This document shows positions 1 to 9,167 of a stretch of 64,000 nt of DNA, piece by piece. The notes under the pieces are model-generated. The model made no database searches and was not told where the DNA came from. It saw only the letters and a list, made by a program, of their open reading frames with translations. Numbering within the stretch: the first letter of the stretch is position 1; every line of letters begins with the position of its first letter. Location of the stretch: the NCBI RefSeq assembly GCF_001513785.1, contig NZ_LNQS01000008.1:248001-312000 (forward strand), written 5' to 3'. Both the position numbers and the translations under genes were made by a program. Origin of the DNA: Rheinheimera sp. EpRS3 (lineage in GTDB: Bacteria; Pseudomonadota; Gammaproteobacteria; Enterobacterales; Alteromonadaceae).

Positions 1-1291
1 CTTGCAACTCACTCGCATACGCATCTGTGTAAGCCAGGATGGTAGGCTCACCTTTATCCAGCCATACCCTGCCTAGCGCATTGGATGCAGAAGGGTAAAT
101 AATAGAGCTGTCTGTTAAATCCCAGTCTACATTGCCTGGAAAGGTATCCGGCACTTTCGTTAACAAACGTGTGGATCTATCTGCAAGGTTAAGCAACCAG
201 ATTTGCGCAGAACCTGCGGCTTCTCTAAGGAATACCAATTGATCTCCAGCACGGGAAAAACGCGCGGCATAGTCACCAAAACTGCTTGAAGGCGGTACCG
301 TAAGCACTTCTGAAATGGTATTATCGACCGACGTCATCTGTAAAACCATCTGCTTTTTAACGTCATCCATATTGGGATAAACGATATAGCGACCATCAGG
401 TGACCAGGTAATTCTGATCGATACCGATTTCTCACCACAGTGTTTGAGTAAATTATCTTCCAGCACCTGAGTTCTATCTGCGCTAAGCGACATAATGCGC
501 ACTTCACACCTTTCCTGCTGATAAAGCCGTTGATAGGCTATCTTAGTTCCGTCAGGGCTAAATACGGCACCAAAGCCACTATAGGATTTATCAGTTAACT
601 GTACCCTTTTATGTTCCTGCAAATCCTGCAACATCAGCACGGCTACATTGTTAGCATCAGGCGCAGCATAGCTATACACCAGATATCGCTCATCCACGGA
701 GACATTATGGTAAAACTCCAGCCCGTCCAGCGCGGTGACAGGGGTGTAACGCCACATAGGAATCGCGCTGGCGGCATCATCACTTCCTGCGTTATCTACA
801 GGCCATAGCCACCAGGTAACAACCATGATCAGCAATGCCGCGAAGGCCAATACACTAACTAATAAGGGGTTTCTCTTTACCGGCGTGATATCGGTATTTG
901 CCGGACTAAGCGCCTGCTGGGTATGTTCTTCAACCGCCAGAGGCACAATTTCAGTTACCGGCGCAATAAAGCGGTAACCGCGTTTTGGAATGGTTTCAAT
1001 ATAACGGGGCTCACGGGTGTCATCCCCCAGTGCAACACGCAGCACCCGGATAACACGCGTTACCCTGCCGTCAGATACGTCGCGGATACCCCATACATCA
1101 AGTAGCAGCTCATCTTTTGTAACCAGCTTGCCTGCGTTGACAATAAAGTAGTTAGCTACCTTCTGACAAAGGTTATCTAAATCTGCGGTAATACTCAGCC
1201 TACCCTCAGCATCAAACTTCATCAGTTTGTCCTGCTCAGGTATATACTGCCATTCACCAACCTGTAACAGCTGGTTTGGTTTTATCGCCAT
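1..1291 (-). CDS. CadC-like transmembrane winged-helix regulator with beta-propeller sensor (3' end cut by window)
   Basis: About 430 residues are present and the frame is open to the window edge, so the C-terminus is missing. Residues 1-105 form an OmpR/PhoB-type winged helix ending in the typical IETIPKRGYRF motif. One membrane span follows at about 143-165 (LLVSVLAFAALLIMVVTWW). The periplasmic part carries repeated TolB/PD40-like blades such as FSPDGTKIAY and WSPDGRYIVY. Known members of this architecture bind DNA from the membrane and sense through the external domain. It starts 18 bases after the mrcB stop and may be cotranscribed with it. No clear Shine-Dalgarno is seen before the ATG at 1291. 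The signal sensed and the target genes are unknown. Confidence 0.85.
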   Translation of the reverse strand, partial: MAIKPNQLLQVGEWQYIPEQDKLMKFDAEGRLSITADLDNLCQKVANYFIVNAGKLVTKDELLLDVWGIRDVSDGRVTRVIRVLRVALGDDTREPRYIETIPKRGYRFIAPVTEIVPLAVEEHTQQALSPANTDITPVKRNPLLVSVLAFAALLIMVVTWWLWPVDNAGSDDAASAIPMWRYTPVTALDGLEFYHNVSVDERYLVYSYAAPDANNVAVLMLQDLQEHKRVQLTDKSYSGFGAVFSPDGTKIAYQRLYQQERCEVRIMSLSADRTQVLEDNLLKHCGEKSVSIRITWSPDGRYIVYPNMDDVKKQMVLQMTSVDNTISEVLTVPPSSSFGDYAARFSRAGDQLVFLREAAGSAQIWLLNLADRSTRLLTKVPDTFPGNVDWDLTDSSIIYPSASNALGRVWLDKGEPTILAYTDAYASELQ

Positions 1292-1309
1292 AGGTTCAGA
1301 CAATCGTTG

Positions 1310-3586
1310 TTATTCTTCTATACATTCGGTTGGTAATGGCATTTCAACTGAAATCGCAGGTAATAACAATACGTTAAGGCAATTTTGTGGTTGCGGATAG
1401 CCAGTTTTTGCTGAGAATGCCTGTAAAGATACCTGTTCAGGCATGGCTCTGAGCAGTGAATTCACGCCCTGCAGCGTAAAATACCGGCTAAAAACATTTA
1501 ACGCTCCGCTAGCACCGGTTAACCCTATAGCTTTATTATCATCACGACCTAACCACACTGTCATCAGCGTTTGCTGATCAAAGCCACTAAACCAGCTGTC
1601 CCGATAATCACTGGATGTACCTGTTTTGCCTGCTAAAATCTCGCCGGGGAAAGCACTGCTCAGCGCACGTGCCGTACCTGTTTTTGCTGCTTGTATTAAC
1701 GCATATTGCAACAAATACACTTCTTGTTCATTGTAGCGCCGCGTCAGTTGGTGATCGCGCATATGCAGTGGGTGGCCATTTGCGTCAGTTACTGCATACA
1801 AAGTGCTAAGCTGCTGGTGTATACCGTTATTCGCCAGTGTCTGGTACAACTGCGTCACCTCCAGCGGGCTTAGCTCAACAGCCCCTAACAATGCTGCCGG
1901 ATGCAGTTTTACTCTGCGGTTTAATCCCAGCTTACGTAAACCGTCACTGATAGCAGGCAAGCCAAGCTGCAACCCCAGCCTTACGGTAGGAATATTAAGC
2001 GAGTTAACCAGTGCATCCAGCAAGCTAACCTGACCTCTGAATTTTTTATCAAAATTCTGTGGTTGCCAGTCCTGATCGTTACTACGTAAACGGATCGGGC
2101 TGTCATCCAACGGTGTTGCTAATGTGTAGCGCCCACGCTGGGCTAAAGCTTCAAGAAAAATAACCGGCTTGATAATACTGCCAATCTGACGTCTGGCATC
2201 AGTAGCCCGGTTAAAGCCGCCCTGCACTGCCACTTTACTTCCTATCATGGCGTTAATTTCTGCCTGCCGGTAGTCCACTACTACCGCTGCGGCCTGTAAT
2301 TCCGGATCCAGCGGGGCAAGCTGGCTGCTAACAGCTTGCTCAATCGCTGCCTGAGCCTGAATATCTAGGTACGTAAATACTTTGATGCCGTTGTCCTGAT
2401 ATTGCTCATCAATATTTAACTGGCGCAGTTCTTTTTTAACCGCATCCAGATAAGAAGCAAAACCTGTATTCATGTATTGGCTGCGGGAAATCACCACTAT
2501 TGGTTGCTCTACCGCTTGCTCGTACTGTTTGCGGTCAAGAAATTTTTGCTCGAACATCAACCGCAATACCAGATCCCGTCGCTCTTTAGCCCGTGCCGGG
2601 AAACGGCGCGGATCAAAGTATGACGGCCCTTTTAAAATGCCGATCATCAAGGCATATTCGGCTGCCGTTAATTCTGTCAGTGGTTTACCAAAATAAAACC
2701 GGCTGCCAAGGCCAACACCATGCACAGCATTCGCGTAGTTTTGTCCGACAAAAACCTCATTCAGATAAGCTTCGAGGATCTGATCTTTATTAAAGCGATA
2801 ATCCAGCACCAGCGCGATCATGGCCTCGTTGAGCTTACGCCACAAGGTGCGGTCGCTGCTAAGGTACATATTCTTTGCCAGTTGCTGTGTCAGTGTCGAC
2901 CCTCCCTGCACAGTGCGCCCGGCAGTAATATTTACCCACAACGCCCGCAGCACTGCCAGAGGTGACACACCGTGGTGGTGATAAAAGTCACGGTCTTCAA
3001 CCAACAGCAGGGTATCTTTAAAAATTTCTGGCACCTGTTGTAGCTGCACCAGCTCACGGTCTTCCTGCTGTGCCGACACCAGATGGTCAATCAGCTGTGG
3101 CTCAAGCCGGGCAAAGTTCAGCGCTTCTTTTTGCTGGCGCTGGGTAATGCGGTTAATACCGCCACGGTTAAACTCGACACTAAACAGCTGCGCCGCCTCA
3201 TAGCCTTCAACATACATAAAGGGACGCCGGTAAACTGAGACATGATTGCGCGACACACTGTATTGCCCGGCTGCCGATAACGCCGGGTTGCGCCGATACT
3301 GCAGTGAGTTCAGCTGCTGAATAAACTGTTGTTGTGTCAGAATTTTACCGGGATAGAGCTCTATACTCTTGGCATAGATTTGTGCAGGCACCTGCCATTT
3401 CTGGCCACTAAATTTTTTACTGATTTTGCTGTCCAGGTACAAAAAATAAAAAGCCAGCACCACCAACAACAGCAACGCCACTTTAACCAGCAACCATAAA
3501 GGTTTATGCCACCAGGCTAAGCGCAGCACATCTGGCGTAGCACGCTTTTTATTGCTGCGCCGGGGGCTGTCTTTTTTACTGCTCAT
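1310..3586 (-). CDS. mrcB: Penicillin-binding protein 1b, bifunctional peptidoglycan synthase
   Basis: This class A PBP polymerises lipid II and cross-links the glycan strands in the periplasm. The 758 residues show a basic cytoplasmic tail, a signal anchor at about 32-50 and a UB2H-like region. The GT51 domain follows, with catalytic Glu197 in VEDRDFY and the conserved QGGSTLTQQLAKN motif. The transpeptidase has Ser470 in GSIIKP, the SLN triad and KTGTSSDYRDSWF. The start overlaps the hrpB stop by four bases (ATGA), so hrpB and mrcB are probably translationally coupled. E. coli keeps the same two genes adjacent. Confidence 0.97.
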   Translation of the reverse strand: MSSKKDSPRRSNKKRATPDVLRLAWWHKPLWLLVKVALLLLVVLAFYFLYLDSKISKKFSGQKWQVPAQIYAKSIELYPGKILTQQQFIQQLNSLQYRRNPALSAAGQYSVSRNHVSVYRRPFMYVEGYEAAQLFSVEFNRGGINRITQRQQKEALNFARLEPQLIDHLVSAQQEDRELVQLQQVPEIFKDTLLLVEDRDFYHHHGVSPLAVLRALWVNITAGRTVQGGSTLTQQLAKNMYLSSDRTLWRKLNEAMIALVLDYRFNKDQILEAYLNEVFVGQNYANAVHGVGLGSRFYFGKPLTELTAAEYALMIGILKGPSYFDPRRFPARAKERRDLVLRLMFEQKFLDRKQYEQAVEQPIVVISRSQYMNTGFASYLDAVKKELRQLNIDEQYQDNGIKVFTYLDIQAQAAIEQAVSSQLAPLDPELQAAAVVVDYRQAEINAMIGSKVAVQGGFNRATDARRQIGSIIKPVIFLEALAQRGRYTLATPLDDSPIRLRSNDQDWQPQNFDKKFRGQVSLLDALVNSLNIPTVRLGLQLGLPAISDGLRKLGLNRRVKLHPAALLGAVELSPLEVTQLYQTLANNGIHQQLSTLYAVTDANGHPLHMRDHQLTRRYNEQEVYLLQYALIQAAKTGTARALSSAFPGEILAGKTGTSSDYRDSWFSGFDQQTLMTVWLGRDDNKAIGLTGASGALNVFSRYFTLQGVNSLLRAMPEQVSLQAFSAKTGYPQPQNCLNVLLLPAISVEMPLPTECIEE

Positions 3587-6027
3587 CGTAACATCGCCTT
3601 TTTAGTTTTCGTTGTCGGCATGGCCTGCGCCGGATCTTCCGGCCAATAATGTTTCGGGTAGCGTCCGCGCATTTCTTTTCTGGCCTCCTGCCAGGCATTT
3701 TGCCAGAAACTGGCTAAATTCTGCGTTACCTGTAGCGGTTGTCTGGAGGGTGACAACAGCTCTACTGTGATATTTATTTTGCCCTGCAATAACGTTGGCG
3801 ACTGCATCTGACCATACATTTCCTGAACCCGCACTGAAAGCCTGGGGCCGCCCTCGGCCAGGTAATCAATGCTAAGCCGTGAACCGGTGGGCGCCTGCCA
3901 GTGCGTGGGTAATAACTGGTTCAATAGTTGCTGTTGCTGATAACTTAAACATTGTAGCAGCGCGTCATACAGTGGGATCTGCGCTAAAGCCGTGCTTTTA
4001 CTGATTTGTGCCAGATAGCTGCCCAACCAATTGGGTAAAGTGGCAAGTAAAGCATCTTCAGAAAAATCCGGCCAGCCAGCATCGCTCTGCTGTTGCTGCA
4101 GTAACCTAACTCTTGCGCGCAGTTGTAATGCGGTTTCAGCCCAGTTCAGGCAACTCAGGCCTTTATTATTAATATAGGTCTGCCACGCCAACTGCTTTTG
4201 CTCTGCGCTTAACTGCAAAGCTGCTGGCTTGGCAGCCAGTAAACACTGGCCAAACTTCAGTTGTTGCTCGGTAAAAAAGCTGCCGCTTTTGTCATCCCAG
4301 AAGGTTTGCGTTTGCCAGCGAAGCTCGGCCTGCCAGTCCGACAACACCGCATCAGGGCTAATACTGACGGCATGGTAAATGCGGTTTTCACGGCCAAACT
4401 GCTGCATATGCAATACCACCAGCCAGGGCTGGCCGCTAAGGCTGTGATTGTCTTGCAGCACTGCGCCAATGCCATTGGCTAACTGATAGCCCTGACCCCG
4501 GCGCTTGGCCAGCCGGTCCGGAAAAGCCCGCAACGCCAGCACCGGTACTAATTCCAGCGGTAACATTTCGCTTAGCTGACAACCAAGCAAACGGGCAAAA
4601 CTTTGCGCTTGCTGCCACTGCTGTGGCAATGCCTGCTTTACTCGGCCAAGCAGGCTGTATATATCGCCCTGCAGTACGCGCGTATCTTCCAGTATTGCTG
4701 CCAGCACGCACGCCAGAGCCGATGCATGCCGGTGCCCCTGTAGCTCCAGTTGCTGCGCATGCAGCAACATGGCCGCTAATCTGGGATCCGTAGCCAGTTT
4801 ATGCGCTTGCCGGCCGCTGGCAGTAATTACCCCTTTGCTGTCAATAAAGCCCAGCTGTTGTAATAACTGCTCTGCCACAGCTAAATTTGCTGCCGGCGGC
4901 GGTGTTAGCCACTGCAAATCATCCACCTGACAACCCCAGGCAGCAACTTCAAGCCGCAGGGCGGTTAAATCGCTTACTTCAATCTCTGGCGCTTCAAACC
5001 GGGCACGGCGCTGCCATTTTTCTGCGGTATCCAGCCGGTAGCAGTGGCCGGGCGACAAACGCCCGGCACGCCCGGCACGCTGGGTGGCTGCCGCCTGGCT
5101 TATAGCACAGGTTTCCAGCACGCTTAAGCCCTGACGCGGGTTAAACCGACTTTGCCGGCACAGGCCGCTGTCTATCACCACGGTAATGCCGTCTATGGTT
5201 AAACTGGTTTCGGCCAGATTAGTTGACAGCACCACCTTGCGTACCCCTGCCGGCGGCGCTGCGATAGCGGCTTGCTGCTGCGCCAGTGTCAGGCTACCTA
5301 ATAAACGGTGCAGTTGCACATTGGCAGCTAAACCCTGCTGCTCCAGCAACTGGGCACTTTGGTTAATTTCTGCCTGGCCGGGTAAAAATACCAGGATATT
5401 GCCGTTATGTTTATTCAGCGCCTGCTGCACTAAGGCAGCAATTTGCTGCGCCAGCGGTTGGCTACCCGGCAGTGCATATTCGACTGTTACCGGATAACTG
5501 CGCCCCTCACTGGCCACTACCGGGGCATTAAGTTTGTCGGCCAGTTGCGCCATATCCAATGTGGCAGACATAATTAATAATTGCAGCTCAGGGCTTAATT
5601 GTTGCACTTCCAGACACAACGCCAGTGCTAAATCCGCATGCAGTGAACGCTCGTGAAATTCATCAAACAGTAGCAGATCCACGGCAGTCAGTTCAGGGTC
5701 TTGCTGTAATTTGCGCGTGAGTACGCCTTCAGTAACAATAAGCAAACGGGTTTTACTGCAGTGCTTTTGCTCCTGACGAATTTGATAACCTACAGTTTCG
5801 CCAACAGCCTCACCCAGTTGTGCCGCCAAATACGCAGCGATACTTTTGGCCGCTAAACGACGCGGTTCCAGCATTAATAGCTTTTTGCCGGCAAAATCGG
5901 GGTGCTGCAATAAGTACAACGGTAGATAAGTTGATTTGCCGGCACCGGGCGGTGCCGACAAAATCACTTTATTATGTTGCTGTAACAGTGACAGCAATTG
6001 CGGAAAAATGTCAGCGACAGGTAACAC
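3583..6027 (-). CDS. hrpB: ATP-dependent RNA helicase-like protein HrpB
   Basis: This is a DEAH-type superfamily 2 helicase of 814 residues, the usual HrpB length. Visible motifs are the P-loop PPGAGKST near residue 26, DEFHERS as the DEAH-box variant, SAT, and QRAGRAGR as motif VI. The HrpB-specific C-terminal region follows. The cellular role of HrpB is poorly defined in E. coli; it is not essential and is distinct from HrpA. The gene is first in the unit hrpB-mrcB and possibly the CadC-like gene. I used the ATG that gives MLPVADIFPQLL, a start consistent with homologues. Confidence 0.95.
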   Translation of the reverse strand: MLPVADIFPQLLSLLQQHNKVILSAPPGAGKSTYLPLYLLQHPDFAGKKLLMLEPRRLAAKSIAAYLAAQLGEAVGETVGYQIRQEQKHCSKTRLLIVTEGVLTRKLQQDPELTAVDLLLFDEFHERSLHADLALALCLEVQQLSPELQLLIMSATLDMAQLADKLNAPVVASEGRSYPVTVEYALPGSQPLAQQIAALVQQALNKHNGNILVFLPGQAEINQSAQLLEQQGLAANVQLHRLLGSLTLAQQQAAIAAPPAGVRKVVLSTNLAETSLTIDGITVVIDSGLCRQSRFNPRQGLSVLETCAISQAAATQRAGRAGRLSPGHCYRLDTAEKWQRRARFEAPEIEVSDLTALRLEVAAWGCQVDDLQWLTPPPAANLAVAEQLLQQLGFIDSKGVITASGRQAHKLATDPRLAAMLLHAQQLELQGHRHASALACVLAAILEDTRVLQGDIYSLLGRVKQALPQQWQQAQSFARLLGCQLSEMLPLELVPVLALRAFPDRLAKRRGQGYQLANGIGAVLQDNHSLSGQPWLVVLHMQQFGRENRIYHAVSISPDAVLSDWQAELRWQTQTFWDDKSGSFFTEQQLKFGQCLLAAKPAALQLSAEQKQLAWQTYINNKGLSCLNWAETALQLRARVRLLQQQQSDAGWPDFSEDALLATLPNWLGSYLAQISKSTALAQIPLYDALLQCLSYQQQQLLNQLLPTHWQAPTGSRLSIDYLAEGGPRLSVRVQEMYGQMQSPTLLQGKINITVELLSPSRQPLQVTQNLASFWQNAWQEARKEMRGRYPKHYWPEDPAQAMPTTKTKKAMLR

Positions 6028-6051
6028 AACTTAACCCGAAAAAACTCTATT

Positions 6052-6083
6052 GGCGTCAGTTTACCCTGTTTTTTGCTGACGCC
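6052..6083 (-). terminator. Hairpin after pepB, possible terminator
   Basis: GGCGTCAG at 6052-6059 can pair with CTGACGCC at 6076-6083 around a 16-base loop. On the minus strand a TTTTTT run follows seven bases later. A wider inverted pair, CTTAACCC at 6030-6037 and GGGTTAAG at 6103-6110, encloses it. It lies between the pepB stop and the hrpB start. The long loop and delayed T-run make this a moderate call. Confidence 0.4.
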
Positions 6084-6112
6084 CCAACCTTGTTAAGCTT
6101 TTGGGTTAAGCT

Positions 6113-7402
6113 TCAGGCTTCGCCAAGTAAGGTGGCGCTGATGGTGCGAATACCCTGCCCGGTAGCTCCGGCCGCCCAATACGCGTTGTTGTTGTTGTTA
6201 AAGGCTGCTGCTAAATCAAAATGCAGCCAACCTTTGCCTTTATCAGGCACAAAACGGCTTAAAAACCCGGCCGCGTTACTGGCCCCGCCAGCGCCGCCGC
6301 CCTTTACCGGCCGGCTGTTGGCCGTGTCGGCATAAGCTGACGGACACTGCTGTTGATGCCATAGCTCCAACGGTAATTGCCAGGTAGGTTCCTGCACTTG
6401 CTCGGCATAAGCCAGGGCCTTTTGCGCTAAGGTTTTATCCAATGCAAACAGCGCATTATATTCCGCACCAACTGCTGTCATGGCCGCACCGGTTAAGGTA
6501 GCCGCGTCAATAATAAGCCCGGCACCGCTTTGTGCCGCGCACATCAGGCCATCGGCCAACACCAAGCGGCCCTCGGCGTCGGTGTTGACAATTTCAACAG
6601 TAGTGCCGTTTTTATAAGTAATAATATCGCCCAGCTTGTAGGCATTACTGCTGATCAGGTTTTCTGCACAACATAAAATAAGTTGTACGCGCTTATTCAA
6701 GCCCTGCTTTATCGCCAAAGCCAGTGCTGCGGTAACAGTAGCAGCGCCGCCCATATCACATTTCATTGTCAGCATGCTTTCAGTGGCTTTAATCGAGTAA
6801 CCGCCACTGTCAAAGGTAATACCCTTCCCCACCAGCGCAGCACTAACCGGCGCATCGGCCTGGCCAGTCGGGTTATAGTCCAGTACCAGCATAGCCGGTT
6901 TGCGGGCACTGCCACGCCCTACAGCATGTAAGCCATTCCAGCCTTGCTCTAACAGTTGCTCATCGAGCAAAATATGGCTGTTAACCGTGCCTTTGGGCGC
7001 AATATCTGTAATAAAAGCGGCAGCCTGTTTTGCCAGTTGCTCTGGGTATAATTCATCCGGTGTTTGGTTTGTCAGGTGTTTTGCCCAGCTAAAACACTGT
7101 GCCAGTTGTTCCAGTTGAGTCTGCGCGGCATCACTGTTAAACAGCACGCCACCTTGTTTTTTTGCACTGCAAAAGCCCTGATAAAATGCCCATTGCAGTT
7201 CCAGTGTCCAGTTGTCACCGGTTAACTGTACCTGAGTTAAGCCTAAATTATCTAAGCTGCGCGCGGCCTTTTGCACACTGCGCTGCGCGTCCTGGGCATT
7301 AAAGTGGATCTGAAAACCATTTTCGGTAGGGGTAAGTAAAGCTTTACCCCATTTATTTGCCACGGTTTCTGCCTGTAGCTGAATTTGCACAACGTCTGTC
7401 AT
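6113..7402 (-). CDS. pepB: Peptidase B, M17 leucyl aminopeptidase family
   Basis: This cytoplasmic dinuclear-metal aminopeptidase has 429 residues, close to E. coli PepB at 427 and shorter than PepA. The C-terminal catalytic domain shows KGITFDSGGYSIK and the M17 signature NTDAEGRLVLADGL, which hold the metal ligands and active-site Arg. A run of five asparagines encoded by a perfect AAC repeat (6185-6199 on the plus strand) lies near the C-terminus and could slip during replication. The gene diverges from dksA and is separated from hrpB by a possible terminator. Confidence 0.93.
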   Translation of the reverse strand: MTDVVQIQLQAETVANKWGKALLTPTENGFQIHFNAQDAQRSVQKAARSLDNLGLTQVQLTGDNWTLELQWAFYQGFCSAKKQGGVLFNSDAAQTQLEQLAQCFSWAKHLTNQTPDELYPEQLAKQAAAFITDIAPKGTVNSHILLDEQLLEQGWNGLHAVGRGSARKPAMLVLDYNPTGQADAPVSAALVGKGITFDSGGYSIKATESMLTMKCDMGGAATVTAALALAIKQGLNKRVQLILCCAENLISSNAYKLGDIITYKNGTTVEIVNTDAEGRLVLADGLMCAAQSGAGLIIDAATLTGAAMTAVGAEYNALFALDKTLAQKALAYAEQVQEPTWQLPLELWHQQQCPSAYADTANSRPVKGGGAGGASNAAGFLSRFVPDKGKGWLHFDLAAAFNNNNNAYWAAGATGQGIRTISATLLGEA

Positions 7403-7546
7403 CTGTCACCCTTTTTATCAGTGCGGTTTTGCGTTAAATGCGATGCTAATCAGTGTATCACAAGGCTTTGCGAGCGAAACAGAAGCTCGTTATTTTGCTG
7501 CTGCGCCACGCTAAAGCGCGCGTTAAATTACGGCAAATTAAATAAG

Positions 7547-7575
7547 ATGACGATATGCCCGCTAGTCTGTATACT
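7547..7575 (+). promoter_or_regulatory. Probable sigma-70 promoter of dksA
   Basis: ATGACG at 7547-7552 and TATACT at 7570-7575 are separated by 17 bases. The bases just after the -10 box (TCCGCG) make a GC-rich discriminator, the kind found at promoters inhibited by ppGpp and DksA. The predicted leader to the dksA ATG is about 87 bases. The assignment rests on motif fit only. Confidence 0.5.
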
Positions 7576-7668
7576 TCCGCGTCTTTTTAAATCTGATTGC
7601 GATGCCAGCAATATTCTGCTATCTATAGCCGCCATATTTTTTCGCTTGGCATTATACAGGAGATGATT

Positions 7669-8118
7669 ATGCCAGAAGGCAATACTACCAAAACGCTGGG
7701 CTTACTTGCCCTTGCAGGCGTAGCGCCATATCAGGAAGCTGTCGGGGAAGAGTATATGAACCCGAAGCAACTGGAACATTTCCGCCGCATTCTCGACGCC
7801 TGGCGTCAGCAGCTGCGCGAAGAAGTTGATCGCACCAAGAATCATATGGCAGATGAAGCTGCTAACTTCCCCGATCCGGTAGATCGTGCCGCTCAGGAAG
7901 AAGAGTTCAGCTTAGAACTACGTGCTCGGGATCGTGAACGTAAGCTACTGAAAAAAATTGAGAAAACACTACAGAAAATTGAAGATGAAGACTTCGGTTT
8001 CTGTGACACCTGCGGTATTGAAATTGGTATTAAGCGCCTGGAAGCCCGTCCAACGGCTGATATGTGTATCGATTGCAAAACCTTAGCAGAAATCAAGGAA
8101 AAGCAACTGGGCGGCTAA
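7669..8118 (+). CDS. dksA: RNA polymerase-binding transcription factor DksA
   Basis: DksA enters the RNA polymerase secondary channel and works with ppGpp in the stringent response. The 149-residue product has the coiled coil with the acidic tip in DPVDRAA. The zinc-finger ends are CDTC and CIDC. Length and sequence match E. coli DksA (151 residues). I chose ATG 7669 over the in-frame ATG 7663 because AGGAG at 7658-7662 then lies six bases away, and the product begins MPEGN, resembling the known N-terminus. The stop is one base before gluQ. Confidence 0.97.
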   Translation: MPEGNTTKTLGLLALAGVAPYQEAVGEEYMNPKQLEHFRRILDAWRQQLREEVDRTKNHMADEAANFPDPVDRAAQEEEFSLELRARDRERKLLKKIEKTLQKIEDEDFGFCDTCGIEIGIKRLEARPTADMCIDCKTLAEIKEKQLGG

Positions 8119-8119
8119 G

Positions 8120-9025
8120 ATGCCCGCTTCGATGCCAATTGTTAGTCCCGCTTATATCGGCCGGTTTGCGCCCTCGCCCTCCGGCCCACTTCATTTCGGT
8201 TCCCTTATTGCTGCGGTTGGCAGCTATCTGCAGGCCAAAAGCCAGCATGGCCAGTGGCTGGTGCGGATGGAAGATATCGACACGCCTCGTATGGTGCCGG
8301 GCATCGACAGCGATATTCTGCGCACACTGGAGCAATTTGGTTTACTGTGGGATGGCGAGGTGTTGTATCAAAGCCAGCGCCTAAAACGCTACAATGAAAT
8401 TTTTAACCAGTTACAGCGGCAACAGCTGATTTATGCCTGCCAGTGCAGCCGCAAACAAATCAGTGAAATGGGCGGTACTTACGACAACCGCTGTGGCGCA
8501 TTGCAATTAACCGCTGATAACCTGGCCTGGCGCCTGCGCAGCGACAATGTCAACACCCACTTTACCGATCTGTTATTTGGCCGACAACAGATAACTACAC
8601 AACTGGCGCAGGAAGATTATATTATTAAACGCCGCGACGGTTTGTATGCTTACCAACTGGTGGTAGTGGCAGATGATATCGATCAGGGTATAACCGAAGT
8701 GATCCGTGGCGCCGATTTACTGCAGATGACACCTCGGCAACAAGCATTGTGTCGCTTGCTTAGCGCACCTGTGCCACGCTATGGTCATTTGCCTCTTGCA
8801 GTGCTGCAGCCGGGGTTTAAGCTGAGTAAACAAAACCATGCTGCCGCTATCAGCCAGTGGCCTGAAGCTGGGGTAATGCGTAAAGTGTTGTCTTTTCTTG
8901 GCCACCCGCCACCGGCAGAATTAGAACAAGCCCCGGTTACAGAACAACTAAGCTGGGCCATTACCAACTGGCAGCTTGCCAAAGTACCGCTGCAAATGGA
9001 AATAAGCAGCACAGAATTTCGTTAA
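8120..9025 (+). CDS. gluQ: Glutamyl-Q tRNA(Asp) synthetase
   Basis: The enzyme attaches glutamate to the queuosine base at position 34 of tRNA(Asp). The 301-residue protein is a class I glutamyl-tRNA synthetase catalytic core without an anticodon-binding domain. It starts with IGRFAPSPSGPLHFGS, a HIGH-like motif, and has KLSKQNHA as the KMSKS equivalent. The zinc-site cysteines lie around CQCSRKQ and NRCG. The gene follows dksA with a one-base gap, the same dksA-gluQ pair found in E. coli. Confidence 0.96.
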   Translation: MPASMPIVSPAYIGRFAPSPSGPLHFGSLIAAVGSYLQAKSQHGQWLVRMEDIDTPRMVPGIDSDILRTLEQFGLLWDGEVLYQSQRLKRYNEIFNQLQRQQLIYACQCSRKQISEMGGTYDNRCGALQLTADNLAWRLRSDNVNTHFTDLLFGRQQITTQLAQEDYIIKRRDGLYAYQLVVVADDIDQGITEVIRGADLLQMTPRQQALCRLLSAPVPRYGHLPLAVLQPGFKLSKQNHAAAISQWPEAGVMRKVLSFLGHPPPAELEQAPVTEQLSWAITNWQLAKVPLQMEISSTEFR

Positions 9026-9088
9026 GCTTGCCCAGTTTAATTCTTTTTTTGTTTCGGCTGCGGTATTATTAGCCGGTTTTTGAAAATG

Positions 9089-9147
9089 CAGCCTGGTGCT
9101 GTTTTACCGTGCAGCTCAGGGCTGTTTCAGAATGCAGCTCAAGGCTG
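9089..9147 (+). repeat. Three tandem CAGC-N5-GCTG hairpins in the pcnB leader
   Basis: CAGC-CTGGT-GCTG (9089-9101), CAGC-TCAGG-GCTG (9112-9124) and CAGC-TCAAG-GCTG (9135-9147) each form a four-base-pair stem with a five-base loop. Their starts are exactly 23 bases apart. Surrounding bases also repeat imperfectly, so the block looks like a degenerate tandem repeat. It ends nine bases before the pcnB Shine-Dalgarno. A role in folding of the pcnB leader or in termination after gluQ is an inference. Confidence 0.6.
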
Positions 9148-9167
9148 TATTTGTCAGGAGAATTATC

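Noticed and set aside
6185-6199. Five tandem GTT triplets in pepB
   Set aside because: A short in-frame asparagine run; no evidence of phase variation because length changes would stay in frame.
5820-6335. 171-codon plus-strand frame across the hrpB-pepB gap
   Set aside because: It is antisense to the hrpB N-terminus and the pepB C-terminus, both well supported, and has no ribosome site or family features.
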